Notes: generated from the sequence alone by a model not told the origin. A stretch of 51,387 nt of DNA from Lachnospiraceae bacterium (GCA_017962105.1 JAGCVY010000102.1:1-51387); one strand, 5' to 3'. Numbered from the stretch's first letter, positions 34,301 to 44,052 are shown. Numbers and translations: made by a program.

Positions 34301-35965
34301 GTGGCGTTGTTGACGGTGGATGCCGCCCTGCTTCGGAAGATGTTCTTAGCAGGTGCGAAGAATCTGGAATCCAAGAAAGAAATCATCAATGAGTTGAATG
34401 TCTTCCCGGTGCCGGACGGAGATACCGGAACCAATATGACTCTGACGATCCTGTCGGCGGTCAAGGAGGTCAATGAGGCGCAGGACAAGTCCATGAAGGC
34501 GCTTGCCAAGGCGATGTCCTCCGGTTCCCTCAAGGGTGCGAGAGGTAACTCCGGCGTTATCCTTTCACAGCTTCTGAGAGGCTTCTCCAAGGTGATCCGG
34601 GACTACGATGAGATCACGATTCCGATTGCAGCCGAGAGTTTTGCCAAGGCGGTGGATACCGCGTACAATGCGGTTATGAAGCCCAAGGAAGGTACTATCC
34701 TGACCGTTGCAAGAGCAGGCGCAGAGCGCGCTGCGGAGCTTGCAGCCGTGAGCACGGACTTCGAGGATTTTACGACACAGATCGTACAGCGCATGCAGGA
34801 AGCGCTTGACTATACTCCCGAGCTTCTTCCGGTCCTGAAGGAAGCGGGCGTCGTGGATTCCGGCGGACAGGGCCTTCTCGAGGTGATGCGCGGCGGACTC
34901 GACTGCATGCTCGGCAAGGAAGTCGATACGAACTTCGAGATGCCTCAGGCTTCGGCAGAGAGTAAAGGCGGCCGCGGAGCAGCCTCCGACTCGATCTCCA
35001 CAGCGGATATCAAGTTCGGTTACTGCACCGAGTTCATCATCATGCTGGAGCGTCCCTTCACCATGGCGGATGAGGCGGCATTCAAGGCTTACCTTTCCTC
35101 CATCGGCGATTCCCTTGTGTGCGTAGCCGATGACGATGTCGTAAAGGTACACGTTCACACCAACGATCCCGGTCTCGCAATCCAGAAGGCGCTGACCTTC
35201 GGACAGCTGACCAAGATGAAGATCGACAACATGCGCGAGGAGCATAACGAGCGCGTGATCATGAGCTCCCAGGCGGAGGAGACTCCTGCCAAGGACGAGC
35301 CCCGCAAGACTTTCGGTTTTGTTGCGGTGTCCGTTGGCGAGGGTATGAACGCTATCTTCCGTGAGCTCGGCGTGGACAGCCTGATCGAGGGCGGCCAGAC
35401 CATGAATCCCAGCACGGAGGATATGCTCACCGCGGTTGCGAAGGTCAATGCGGATCATGTGTTTATCCTTCCCAACAACAAGAATATCATCCTTGCGGCG
35501 GAACAGGCCAAGCATATGGTCGAGGATAAGGAGATCATCGTGATCCCCACCAAGACCGTGCCGCAGGGCATCAGCGCCGTCATCGCGTTCAACCCGGAGG
35601 TTTCCGCGGAAGAGAACCTTGAGGCGATGAAGGAAGCCCTCGGTTATGTGAAGAGCGGCCAGGTTACCTACGCGGTGCGCGATACCAGTATCGACGGACA
35701 CGAGATCCACGAGTCCGACATCATGGGCATCTCCGACGAGGGAATTGTTGCCGTCGGTAAGAACATCGAGGATACGACTCTCGAGATGATCGAGACGATG
35801 GTTGACGAGGATTCCGGCCTTCTCAGCATTTACTTCGGAAGCGACGTCGCCGAGCAGGATGCACAGAATCTTGCGGACCGTTTCTCGGAGAAGTTCCCGT
35901 TGGTTGATGTGGAGATCCACAGCGGCGGACAGCCGATTTACTATTATGTTGTCTCGGTAGAGTAA
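34301..35965 (+). CDS. DAK2-domain fatty acid kinase FakA-like (YloV)
   Basis: FakA phosphorylates exogenous fatty acids bound to FakB (DegV) so that they can enter phospholipids through PlsX/PlsY. The 554 residues have the DAK2 nucleotide-binding domain (NVFPVPDGDTGTNM, GNSGVILSQLLRGF, GVVDSGGQGL) in the first 200 residues. A middle domain (YCTEFIIMLE) and a DegV-like C-terminal domain (FILPNNKNIILAAEQA, IPTKTVPQG) follow. GTG 34301 is the start, with AAAGGAGG 8 bases upstream. No degV/fakB gene is in the window. Position after an asp23 gene and before recG matches Bacillus yloU-yloV. Confidence 0.88.
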   Translation: MALLTVDAALLRKMFLAGAKNLESKKEIINELNVFPVPDGDTGTNMTLTILSAVKEVNEAQDKSMKALAKAMSSGSLKGARGNSGVILSQLLRGFSKVIRDYDEITIPIAAESFAKAVDTAYNAVMKPKEGTILTVARAGAERAAELAAVSTDFEDFTTQIVQRMQEALDYTPELLPVLKEAGVVDSGGQGLLEVMRGGLDCMLGKEVDTNFEMPQASAESKGGRGAASDSISTADIKFGYCTEFIIMLERPFTMADEAAFKAYLSSIGDSLVCVADDDVVKVHVHTNDPGLAIQKALTFGQLTKMKIDNMREEHNERVIMSSQAEETPAKDEPRKTFGFVAVSVGEGMNAIFRELGVDSLIEGGQTMNPSTEDMLTAVAKVNADHVFILPNNKNIILAAEQAKHMVEDKEIIVIPTKTVPQGISAVIAFNPEVSAEENLEAMKEALGYVKSGQVTYAVRDTSIDGHEIHESDIMGISDEGIVAVGKNIEDTTLEMIETMVDEDSGLLSIYFGSDVAEQDAQNLADRFSEKFPLVDVEIHSGGQPIYYYVVSVE

Positions 35966-35970
35966 TTCAC

Positions 35971-35997
35971 CGCCGGCTGCTGTAATGGCAGCCGGCG
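35971..35997 (+). repeat. Strong hairpin between fakA and recG
   Basis: A perfect 10-base stem, CGCCGGCTGC/GCAGCCGGCG, with a seven-base loop. No T-run follows directly (a T6 lies about 17 bases on), so it may be a weak terminator or an mRNA stability element. Confidence 0.55.
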
Positions 35998-36068
35998 TAT
36001 CTCATATTCAGGGCATTTTTTGTCCATAAAATCCGGTAGGACTCACGTATCTTCAATGGAGAATCCCT

Positions 36069-38087
36069 ATGCAGTGGAATGACCCCGTCAGCAAACTGAA
36101 CGGAATCGGCCCCAAGAGTGCCGAGGCTTACGCGCGCCTGCGGATTGTTACCGTAGGCGATCTGTTGTCGTGGTTTCCGAAGAAATATGACACCTTTGAG
36201 GCGGAACGACCGATCTCACAGGTTCAGGCGGACCGGCTGGTCACGCTTCTCGGAACCTTCGCCGGCACACCCCGGATGTTTACCACCGGCAAGGGAATGT
36301 CGATCCTGACGTGCACTTTCCGGGACGCCACGGGTTCCATCACCGTAAAATGGTTCAACTCCCCCTTCCTTCGGAAGCAGATCACTCAGGCCAAATACGT
36401 CTTCCTTCGCGGCAAGGTATCCCGCGACCGGAACGAGCTGTGTGTCGTTCAGCCGGAGTTGTTCACGCCGGAGCGTTACCGGGAGATGATGAAGACCCTT
36501 CGCCCGGTGTACGGACTCACTGCGGGCCTTTCCAAAACCGCGGTCGTGAAAGCGGTCACGGAGGCGCTCAGACAGTGCGAGATCCCGGACCTGATGCCGG
36601 TTTCCATGCGGAGACAGCTCGGGCTTTGGAGCCTTAAGGACGCCTATGAGGAGGTCCATTTTCCGAAGAGCGAGGAGACGACGAAGGATGCGATCCGCCG
36701 CCTTGCCTTTGATGAGTTCTTCCGGTTCCTCGTGGGGATCCGCAGCGTGAAGGAACAGACGGAGACGGTTCCGAACCGGTTCCCGGCGAAGGGACGGGAA
36801 TTTGCGAAACGGTTGATCGACTCCCTGCCTTACGGGCTTACCGGAGCGCAGGAGAGATGCTTTCAGGAGATCGCACAGGACCTCTGCGGTGCGAGTCCCA
36901 TGCAGCGGCTCCTGCAGGGCGACGTGGGCTCCGGCAAGACCGTGATCGCGGAGCTGTCCCTTGCGACCATCGCGGAAGCCGGATATCAGGGATGCCTGAT
37001 GGTGCCGACAGAGGTGCTTGCGAAGCAGCATTTTGCGGAGCTTACGAAGCGGTTTGCGCCTCTCGGGATCACCGTGGGGCTTCTCACGGGATCCATGAGC
37101 CCGGCGGAGAAGCGGGAAGTGCGGGAGAACGTTGCGCTTGGCGGGATCCGCATTCTTGTGGGAACCCATGCGCTGTTCCAGCAGTCGGTGGAAATCCCCG
37201 AGCTCGGCCTTGTGGTTGTCGATGAACAGCACCGGTTCGGCGTGGAGCAGAGACGGCGCCTGACGGACAAGGGAAACCTTCCCCATGTTCTTTTGATGAG
37301 CGCGACTCCGATCCCCCGGACGCTGGCGATGATGCTGTACGCGGATCTGGATATCTCGCTTCTCGATGAGATGCCGAAAAACCGGCTGCGGATCAAGACG
37401 GCTGTGGTGGATTCCGGGTATCGCCCGAAGGCGTGGAGCTTTCTTGCCGAGCATGTGCGTGCGGGAGAGCAGTGCTACGTTATCTGTCCGTTGATCGAGG
37501 AGAGTGACGGACTTGAGGCGGCCAACGTTACGGACTATGCGGAGCAGCTCCGGGAGGCTTTGCCCGACGTGCGGATCGGCCTTCTTCACGGCCGTATGAG
37601 CGCGTCTTCGAAAAATGAGGTCATGGAGGCGTTTGCCGAAAAGGCATACGACATTCTGGTGAGCACCACGGTGATCGAGGTGGGAATTGACGTGGCCAAT
37701 GCCACGGTGATCCTGATCGAGGATGCCGAACGGTTCGGACTGGCGACGCTTCACCAGCTTCGCGGACGAGTCGGACGGGGGGATAAGCAGTCCTATTGCA
37801 TCCTTGTTCAGGGAAGCGACTCCGAGGAGGCCCATGAACGGCTGACAGTGCTCCAGACAGCTTCGGACGGCTTTGCCATCGCGGAGAAGGATCTCAGCAT
37901 GCGTGGCCCCGGCGACTTCTTCGGGATCCGTCAAAGCGGAGACAATGTGTTCCGGCTCGCAGACCCGATCCGGGACGCGGAAGTGCTGGCGCTTGCCAAG
38001 CGGACGGTGGATGAACTCACGACGGATCAGTATCGAAAAGCCGTAAAGCTTTTTCTTGCTGAAAAGGATGAACCTGTGGTATACTGA
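36069..38087 (+). CDS. recG: ATP-dependent DNA helicase RecG
   Basis: RecG remodels stalled replication forks and branched DNA. The 672 residues show an N-terminal wedge/OB domain (LNGIGPKSAEAYARL, GDLLSWFPKKYD). The superfamily-2 helicase core has Walker A LLQGDVGSGKTV near residue 284, the DEQH box VVVDEQHRFGVEQR near 384, LLMSATPIPRTLAM, motif V STTVIEVGIDVANATV and motif VI HQLRGRVGRG. ATG 36069 has GGAG upstream. The last bases of the gene hold a promoter for the next operon. Confidence 0.97.
   Translation: MQWNDPVSKLNGIGPKSAEAYARLRIVTVGDLLSWFPKKYDTFEAERPISQVQADRLVTLLGTFAGTPRMFTTGKGMSILTCTFRDATGSITVKWFNSPFLRKQITQAKYVFLRGKVSRDRNELCVVQPELFTPERYREMMKTLRPVYGLTAGLSKTAVVKAVTEALRQCEIPDLMPVSMRRQLGLWSLKDAYEEVHFPKSEETTKDAIRRLAFDEFFRFLVGIRSVKEQTETVPNRFPAKGREFAKRLIDSLPYGLTGAQERCFQEIAQDLCGASPMQRLLQGDVGSGKTVIAELSLATIAEAGYQGCLMVPTEVLAKQHFAELTKRFAPLGITVGLLTGSMSPAEKREVRENVALGGIRILVGTHALFQQSVEIPELGLVVVDEQHRFGVEQRRRLTDKGNLPHVLLMSATPIPRTLAMMLYADLDISLLDEMPKNRLRIKTAVVDSGYRPKAWSFLAEHVRAGEQCYVICPLIEESDGLEAANVTDYAEQLREALPDVRIGLLHGRMSASSKNEVMEAFAEKAYDILVSTTVIEVGIDVANATVILIEDAERFGLATLHQLRGRVGRGDKQSYCILVQGSDSEEAHERLTVLQTASDGFAIAEKDLSMRGPGDFFGIRQSGDNVFRLADPIRDAEVLALAKRTVDELTTDQYRKAVKLFLAEKDEPVVY
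38056..38085 (+). promoter_or_regulatory. Promoter at the 3' end of recG
   Basis: TTGCTG (38056-38061), 18 bases and TATACT (38080-38085) with TG before the -10 box (extended -10), overlapping the recG stop. It probably drives the glycosylation operon from 38158. An inverted repeat GTGCGG/CCGCAC lies in the leader (38092-38117). Confidence 0.65.
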
Positions 38088-38157
38088 CAAAGTGCGGGGT
38101 AATGCGCAAGCCGCACGGAGGAATCCTTGATTTTCAGGAAATTGAGGGAGAGGCTTC

Positions 38158-40536
38158 ATGTTTGGATTTCTGTACATTTTTCTCAATCTGCTCACAGGAT
38201 ACGTCCTGTGTTCTTTGTGTATCCCGAGATTAATGTCGTTCACCCGCAAGACGTATTTCGGAGAGAAAATCTCCTTAAGCCCCGCGCTTTTGTGCATCCC
38301 CCTGTGGTATGTCACCGGCGCGTTCCTCATGACGTGGGCAACCTATTTCATGGCATATCTCGCATACCGGTGCGGGTCCGACCAGCCGCTTCTCACGGCG
38401 GATATGATCGTGATGCCGACGTTTGCGATCCTCGATCTCATGGGCATCTACTACCTGAAGGTGACGAAACAGCTTCGGAGACATGCCGTTCTGTTCCGTA
38501 AGCCGGGCAGCAGTGAAGCCGTCTTTGCCGTAATCGCATTTTTGTTCGCCGCATTTTTGATGTGGTGGACCTTCTCTTACCAAAACGGCACCTATCGTGT
38601 GGGACTTTCCGTGTTCAGCGATTTCGCGCCGCATCTCGGCATGATCCAGTCCTTTGCCAAGTCGAAGGGAACCAATATCCCGACCTCGTATTCCCATTTT
38701 GCGGGAGAGGACATCAAATATCATTTCCTGTTTCAGTTTATGGTCGGCAACCTGGAGCTTCTCGGCATGCGCCTCGATTGGGCGTTCAACCTGCCCAGCG
38801 TGATCTGCCTTGCCGGCGCGTTCTGCCTTCTCTACGTTCTTGCGATGAAGCTCACCGGAAAGAAGGCCGTCGCCTGGATCTCGGGACTTCTGTTTGCGTT
38901 CCGGAGCAGTGACGCGGTTTTCGATTACCTTTCAAAACCCACGGAGAAAAATATCCGGTCTCTTTTCCCGGAGTTGTTCGATAAGATGACCTGGAATCAG
39001 CTGCTCGGCGATCCGGATAAGCTCAGCGAGGTTACCTGGGATTCGCTGCAGGCCAACGAAGGCTTCGTCGGGACGACGCTTCACGAGGACTGGGGTCTTT
39101 GGAACTTGAATGTGTATTGCAACCAGCGCCATCTGGCCATCGGGTTGTGTGCGCTTTTACTGCTCATTATTTTCCTGCTTCCGACGCTGTTCTCCGCGGT
39201 GAAACGAATCCGCGGATGCATCTTCGAGCGGGAAGCAAAGATCGCTTTCGACGATGAGAATCCCGGCTTTCAGCTGCTGTATCCCGAGCGCGTAGGTTAT
39301 GCTATGGCGTTTTCTCTCGGCACGAAGGAGGGATGGCTTCCGAGGTCATGGGTTCAGCCAATCTTCTTCGGGTGTCTGTTGGGCATGTGCAGCTTTTTTA
39401 ACGGCGCCTGTGTGATCGGGTGTCTCTGCGTTTTGTTTGTGCTGGCGATCGCCTCCGACCATCGTCTGGAGTATGCCATCACCGCGGCGATCACGATTGC
39501 GTTCACCTTGTTTGCAACCCATTTCTTCATCGACGGTTCTGCCGTGGAACCGAAATATTACTTCGGGTTCCTGGCGGAGATCCGGACGGCAGCCGGCGCG
39601 TGGGAATACATCATGACGCTGTGCGGAATCCTGCCGCTTGTCCTTCTGGCTGCGTTCCTTCTTGCGGACGGTACGCGCAAATGGATCTGGTTCGCTTTTA
39701 CGGCGCCGTTTATCCTTGCGTTTACCACGTCCCTTACGATCGACATTACGGTCAATCACAAATATATCATGATGAGCCTGATGCTCCTGGCAATCCCCGC
39801 CGCGCATTTCCTGGTGTGGCTGTGGGAGAGAGCGGGGGCATGGCCCAAGATCGTGAGCGTTCTGCTGATCTTCGTTCTGACCGCCACCGGACTGTACGAC
39901 CTTCGCACCGTCATCCGGAAGAACGACATCAAGCAGGGAAGATATCTCGGATTTGCCGAGGACGATCCGATTACACAGTGGGTTTGGGAAAATGCCACAT
40001 CGAAGGACATTTTCCTCTCCCCGTATTATTCCCTGAACAACTTTGTGATGGGCGGCGCCATGCTGTACTACGGCTGGCCGTATTACGCCTGGTCCGCGGG
40101 GTATGCCACCGATATCCGACAGCAGAATGTGAAGAAGATGTACGAGGCGGAGTCGCCGGTCCAGCTGGCGGAACTTGTGACGAAATACAATATCCGCTAT
40201 ATTGTCGTCGACGATGATGCCCGCTCGTCCAAGGAGTACCGTCTGAATGAGAACGTGATCCGTTCGACGTATGAGGTAGTCATGTCCTACGGGAATACGG
40301 ATATCTATGACACGCAGAAGCTGAGCAGCGTCATCTATGTGCCGATGCCCGAGGAAAACGAGGAAGACGAGGAAGAGAGGTTCCCGGATGAGACCGGGGA
40401 TCCGGAATACGACGAAGAGGTTGAAGGAACCTACGACGAGGAGGACGAGGAAACCTACGACGGGGAGTACGAAGAAACCTACGACGAAAAGGTTGAAGAA
40501 ACACACAACGAAGAGACGGATCCGTTCTTCGAATAA
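38158..40536 (+). CDS. Large multi-pass membrane protein, GT-C glycosyltransferase-like, with acidic repeat tail
   Basis: This 792-residue protein has about a dozen or more hydrophobic segments (for example LYIFLNLLTGYVLCSLCI, VFAVIAFLFAAFLMWW, LVLLAAFLLAD) separated by loops. One loop after the third or fourth span contains SDFAPHLGMIQSFA and EDIKYHFLFQFMVG. The overall plan resembles GT-C polyprenyl-phosphate-dependent glycosyltransferases, but I see no definitive motif. After the last span a globular region and an acidic Glu/Tyr/Asp tail follow (about residues 725-792). ATG 38158 has GAGGGAGAGG. It heads an operon with a polyprenyl-phosphate glycosyltransferase and a YYY-type protein. Confidence 0.72.
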   Translation: MFGFLYIFLNLLTGYVLCSLCIPRLMSFTRKTYFGEKISLSPALLCIPLWYVTGAFLMTWATYFMAYLAYRCGSDQPLLTADMIVMPTFAILDLMGIYYLKVTKQLRRHAVLFRKPGSSEAVFAVIAFLFAAFLMWWTFSYQNGTYRVGLSVFSDFAPHLGMIQSFAKSKGTNIPTSYSHFAGEDIKYHFLFQFMVGNLELLGMRLDWAFNLPSVICLAGAFCLLYVLAMKLTGKKAVAWISGLLFAFRSSDAVFDYLSKPTEKNIRSLFPELFDKMTWNQLLGDPDKLSEVTWDSLQANEGFVGTTLHEDWGLWNLNVYCNQRHLAIGLCALLLLIIFLLPTLFSAVKRIRGCIFEREAKIAFDDENPGFQLLYPERVGYAMAFSLGTKEGWLPRSWVQPIFFGCLLGMCSFFNGACVIGCLCVLFVLAIASDHRLEYAITAAITIAFTLFATHFFIDGSAVEPKYYFGFLAEIRTAAGAWEYIMTLCGILPLVLLAAFLLADGTRKWIWFAFTAPFILAFTTSLTIDITVNHKYIMMSLMLLAIPAAHFLVWLWERAGAWPKIVSVLLIFVLTATGLYDLRTVIRKNDIKQGRYLGFAEDDPITQWVWENATSKDIFLSPYYSLNNFVMGGAMLYYGWPYYAWSAGYATDIRQQNVKKMYEAESPVQLAELVTKYNIRYIVVDDDARSSKEYRLNENVIRSTYEVVMSYGNTDIYDTQKLSSVIYVPMPEENEEDEEERFPDETGDPEYDEEVEGTYDEEDEETYDGEYEETYDEKVEETHNEETDPFFE
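40414..40509 (+). repeat. Four tandem 24-base units encoding acidic octapeptides
   Basis: Four adjacent 24-base units encode EEVEGTYD, EEDEETYD, GEYEETYD and EKVEETHN, and a degraded fifth begins EETD. They form most of the C-terminal tail of the 792-residue membrane protein. The number of units may vary among strains. Confidence 0.8.
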
Positions 40537-40563
40537 CTATGAATGCGTTCAGGAGGGAGAAAT

Positions 40564-41310
40564 ATGAACAAGTTGTACATTGTGATCCCCGCGTACAACG
40601 AGGAAGCCAACATTGAGACCGTGATCCGGGAGTGGTACCCGATCATCGAGGAGCGGAGCGAGGAGAGCCGGCTGGTCGTCATCGACGACGGCAGCAAGGA
40701 TTCCACCTACGCGATCATGCAGCGCCTCGCGGAGACCATGCCGAAATTCATCCCGCTCACGAAGCCCAACGGAGGGCACGGTGCGACGGTTTTGTACGGA
40801 TACCGCTATGCCCTTGACGCGGGCGCGGATTACGTGTTCCAGACGGATTCCGACGGTCAGACAAGACCCGCGGAGTTCGCGCAGTTCTGGGAGAAGCGGG
40901 AGCAGTACCATATGGTCATCGGACACCGCAAGGGCCGTCAGGACGGATTTTCCCGAGTGATCGTCACGAAGACCCTGAAGCTGGTCTGCCTGCTGTGCTT
41001 CCACGTCCGCGTGAAGGACGCCAACACGCCGTTCCGTATCATGCAGGCGGAGTACCTGAAGAAGAACCTGGAGGTTATCCCGGAAAATTACAACCTTCCG
41101 AATGTTGTCCTTTCGGTTCTGTACGCAAAGAAAAAAGAGCCCGTGCTCTACATTCCGATCACGTTCCGTCCCAGACAGGGCGGCGTGAATTCCATCAACA
41201 TGAAAAAAATCTTTAAGATCGGGAAGCAGGCCTGGAAAGACTTCCGTGAGATCAACCGCTGCATCAAGCGCAGCATGAAGGCGGAGAAAGAGGAGAAGGA
41301 GAAGAAATGA
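40564..41310 (+). CDS. Family 2 glycosyltransferase, polyprenyl/dolichyl-phosphate sugar synthase type
   Basis: This 248-residue cytosolic GT-A enzyme probably moves a sugar from a nucleotide donor to polyprenyl phosphate. It starts LYIVIPAYNEEANIETVI and has LVVIDDGSKDST, the donor-side FQTDSDGQT and RPRQGGVNSINM near the end. There is no C-terminal membrane anchor. ATG 40564 follows AGGAGGGAG. The stop overlaps the next gene's ATG, and both neighbours are large membrane proteins that could use the lipid-linked sugar it makes. Confidence 0.88.
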   Translation: MNKLYIVIPAYNEEANIETVIREWYPIIEERSEESRLVVIDDGSKDSTYAIMQRLAETMPKFIPLTKPNGGHGATVLYGYRYALDAGADYVFQTDSDGQTRPAEFAQFWEKREQYHMVIGHRKGRQDGFSRVIVTKTLKLVCLLCFHVRVKDANTPFRIMQAEYLKKNLEVIPENYNLPNVVLSVLYAKKKEPVLYIPITFRPRQGGVNSINMKKIFKIGKQAWKDFREINRCIKRSMKAEKEEKEKK

Positions 41311-43955
41311 ACAACGGAAAGAGATATACCTATCTGTACGCCACCGTATTTGCAGTCTTCCTGTTTTTCCTGTTCTTTTCCCTCGGACTGCACTACCTTG
41401 GCTCTTCGGATTTTTCCTATGTGCTTCGCTGGTGGCTCACGCTTCTGATCCTCGGCCTGGCATTCCAGCCGCTGACGATCGTCATTTTCCGCAATCTGCG
41501 GGACGGCGGCTGGCTGTTCTCGAAGACGCTTGGAATCGCCCTCGCCGGATGGCTGATGTGGTTCCTGTCCTCCTGCAGACTGTTTAAGTTCTCAAGGTTC
41601 AACTGCGCGATCGCCGTGCTTGTGGTGTTCATCATCAACCTGGGGATCTACTATCTGATGGATGTCCGCAAGGCGAGAAAAGCGTCGCTTCGGAAGTTTT
41701 TCACCGATGAGAGAATCTGTGCCATCATCGGCGTCGAGGCGATCTTCTTCTGCGCATTCGTGTTCTGGTGCTACCTGAAAGGCGTCAACCCCAAGGCTTA
41801 CGGCACGGAGCGTTTCATGGACTACGGTTTTATGATGTCCATGTTCAAGTCCGATTACATGCCGCCGAAGGATGTGTGGCTTGCCGGCAAATCCATCAAC
41901 TACTATTACGTCGGACAGTATCTGATGACCTATCTGACGAAACTTGCCGGCGTGCCGGTTGCGCATGGGTACAACATCGCCATGGCGATGCTGGCATCCA
42001 TGGGGTTCGCGCTTTCGTACTCCATCGGCAACAACCTGATGAATATTTATCTGAGTTACCGCAGCAAAAAGAGCTACACGCAGCAGGAGCTGCAGAGGCT
42101 TGCGGAGCTCGGCTCCGTGACGACGGAGAAACAGCCGCAGTTCTTCCGGCCGCTGATGGCGGGAACGCTGTCCGCACTGGCAGTGGCGGTTGCCGGCAAC
42201 ATGCACTACCCGTACTACAAATTCCTCTATCCGAAGCTGCAGCGGCTTTGGGGAGTTGAGGAGGCGGAGATTTACTCCAAATACTGGTTCCCCGACGCTA
42301 CCCGGTATATCGGATACCGTCCGGATGTGCCGGATAAGACGATCCATGAGTTCCCGATTTACTCCTATGCGATCGGAGACCTGCACGCCCACGTTATCAC
42401 CATGATCTTCGTGCTGACCGTGCTGACGCTTCTGATCGCATGGCTCACCTACCGCAGAAGAGCTATGGACATCGTGAGGGATTACGACCGTCGTCCCCGT
42501 ATGCTGGGGTATGTCAAAGAGACGTTCCGCCCCGAACTGGTGCTCTGCGCTTTCCTGGTGGGATTGTTCCAGACGACCAACTACTGGGATTTTCCGATTT
42601 ATTTTGTCGTGTGCGGAGCAGTGATCCTGTTCTCCAACCTGGTTTCCTACCGTTATAAGGCGGAGGCGTGGATCCTGACCGGTTTCCAGGCGGCGATGTT
42701 CCTGGTTGTGGGAGCCATTACCGCGATGCCGTTTACACTTTCCTTCGACAGCATTTCCTCCAGCATCGGGATCAACGACCTGACCCATCACACGTCGCAG
42801 TTCCAGCTGCTGATCCTGTGGGGACTTCCGTTCTTCTGCGTTTGCATGTTCCTTGTGCTGCGGATCCTGGAGTTCGGTGCGGAGAGCAGGGCGAAGAAGA
42901 GTGCGGGCCAGAAGCCGCTTCCGAAAAACCTCGAGTCGGAGGTCATCACGGATGCGGAGGGAGATTCGCAGTACCGCGGCTGGAAGAGCCGTCCGGCAAT
43001 CCAGCGCCTTCTGGACAGCCTTGAGATCAGTGATCTTTTTGTCGTAATCATCGGGCTGTGCGCATTCGGTCTGGTGCTTCTGCCGGAGATCATCTATGTC
43101 GTGGATATTTACGGCGGGGCTTATCAGCGGGCCAACACCATGTTTAAACTGACTTATCAGGCCTTCATCATGTACGGCCTGAGTATGGGATATATCATCA
43201 CCCGGTTTGTGACGATGCCGAGCAGCCGTCTCATGAAGGGAGCGGGAATCTTTGCGATGATCCTTCTTCTGTCCTGCGTGGGATACTTCAACGAAGCCTA
43301 TGTGAACTGGTTTGACGGGTATTACAAGGGCTTGGATGCATCGGCGTTCATCCGCGAGGACTGCAATACCGCGGACGCGGACATCATCGATTACATCAAT
43401 ACAAACATCGACGGGCAGGTGAATATTCTGGAGATGTCCGGGCTGAGCTACACGTACTTTAACCGTATCTCCACATTTACCGGAATGCCCACCGTCCTCG
43501 GCTGGCAGACCCACGAGTGGCTTTGGAGAAGCAGCGGAGCGGACAAAGCGTATCCTCGAATGGTAGCGCACCGCCACGAGGACGTGATCACCCTGTACAC
43601 TTCAAAGGATAAAGCCAAGGTGTCGTACCTGATCGAAAAATACGACCTCGATTACATTTACGTCGGTATCTGCGAGCACGTGGACGGATACGTTGAGGGC
43701 ACGGGAGAAGGCTCCACCTATGTTCAGGGCAAAACCTGCCGGAATATCACGGTCAACGAGGAGCTTTTGAAGAGCCTCGGCGAGGTTGTCAAGGAGGCTC
43801 AGGACAATTCGGGTAACGTTGCGTACCTGATCAAGATCGACCGCGAACTCACGGCGAAGGAAATGTTGTCATATGAGTTGACTGTGGCAGACTTCTCCAA
43901 CGAGTACGAACTTTCTCCGATCAAGGTGAATGTGGACGATTACGCCGCCGAATAA
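41307..43955 (+). CDS. DUF2298 / Chlor_Arch_YYY-type multi-pass membrane protein
   Basis: The 882-residue protein has many hydrophobic segments and the tyrosine triplet motif SINYYYVGQYLMTYL near residue 197, characteristic of the YYY (DUF2298) family of probable membrane glycosyltransferases. Other matching stretches are ERFMDYGFMMSMFKSDYMPPKD, split here as ERFMDYGF and KSDYMPPKD, FPIYSYAIGDLHAHV and QTTNYWDFPIYF. The C-terminal part after the last span is soluble. It overlaps the glycosyltransferase gene by ATGA, so it is a likely user of polyprenyl-phosphate sugars. A terminator follows 30 bases after the stop. The family is known; acceptor and product are not. Confidence 0.82.
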   Translation: MNNGKRYTYLYATVFAVFLFFLFFSLGLHYLGSSDFSYVLRWWLTLLILGLAFQPLTIVIFRNLRDGGWLFSKTLGIALAGWLMWFLSSCRLFKFSRFNCAIAVLVVFIINLGIYYLMDVRKARKASLRKFFTDERICAIIGVEAIFFCAFVFWCYLKGVNPKAYGTERFMDYGFMMSMFKSDYMPPKDVWLAGKSINYYYVGQYLMTYLTKLAGVPVAHGYNIAMAMLASMGFALSYSIGNNLMNIYLSYRSKKSYTQQELQRLAELGSVTTEKQPQFFRPLMAGTLSALAVAVAGNMHYPYYKFLYPKLQRLWGVEEAEIYSKYWFPDATRYIGYRPDVPDKTIHEFPIYSYAIGDLHAHVITMIFVLTVLTLLIAWLTYRRRAMDIVRDYDRRPRMLGYVKETFRPELVLCAFLVGLFQTTNYWDFPIYFVVCGAVILFSNLVSYRYKAEAWILTGFQAAMFLVVGAITAMPFTLSFDSISSSIGINDLTHHTSQFQLLILWGLPFFCVCMFLVLRILEFGAESRAKKSAGQKPLPKNLESEVITDAEGDSQYRGWKSRPAIQRLLDSLEISDLFVVIIGLCAFGLVLLPEIIYVVDIYGGAYQRANTMFKLTYQAFIMYGLSMGYIITRFVTMPSSRLMKGAGIFAMILLLSCVGYFNEAYVNWFDGYYKGLDASAFIREDCNTADADIIDYINTNIDGQVNILEMSGLSYTYFNRISTFTGMPTVLGWQTHEWLWRSSGADKAYPRMVAHRHEDVITLYTSKDKAKVSYLIEKYDLDYIYVGICEHVDGYVEGTGEGSTYVQGKTCRNITVNEELLKSLGEVVKEAQDNSGNVAYLIKIDRELTAKEMLSYELTVADFSNEYELSPIKVNVDDYAAE

Positions 43956-43985
43956 CAGTTAAGAGTAAGACAAGCTGATACACGA

Positions 43986-44012
43986 AAGGCCCCGGGAATT
44001 CCCCGGGGCCTT
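43986..44012. terminator. Terminator between convergent operons
   Basis: An 11-base perfect stem, AAGGCCCCGGG against CCCGGGGCCTT, with a five-base loop. T-rich sequence follows on each strand (TTGATTGTTC on plus, TTTCGTG on minus), so it may serve both directions. Confidence 0.78.
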
Positions 44013-44052
44013 GATTGTTCTTGTGTTATGATCGATTCCAAAGTTGTTTCGG

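Noticed and set aside
36216-38330. A 704-residue open frame on the minus strand
   Set aside because: It lies opposite recG, whose helicase motifs are complete. The minus-strand frame is a by-product of GC-rich codon use and has no recognisable domain or ribosome-binding site.
41592-43577. A 661-residue open frame on the minus strand
   Set aside because: It is the shadow of the YYY-family membrane protein, is unusually rich in His/Arg/Gln and shows no domain.
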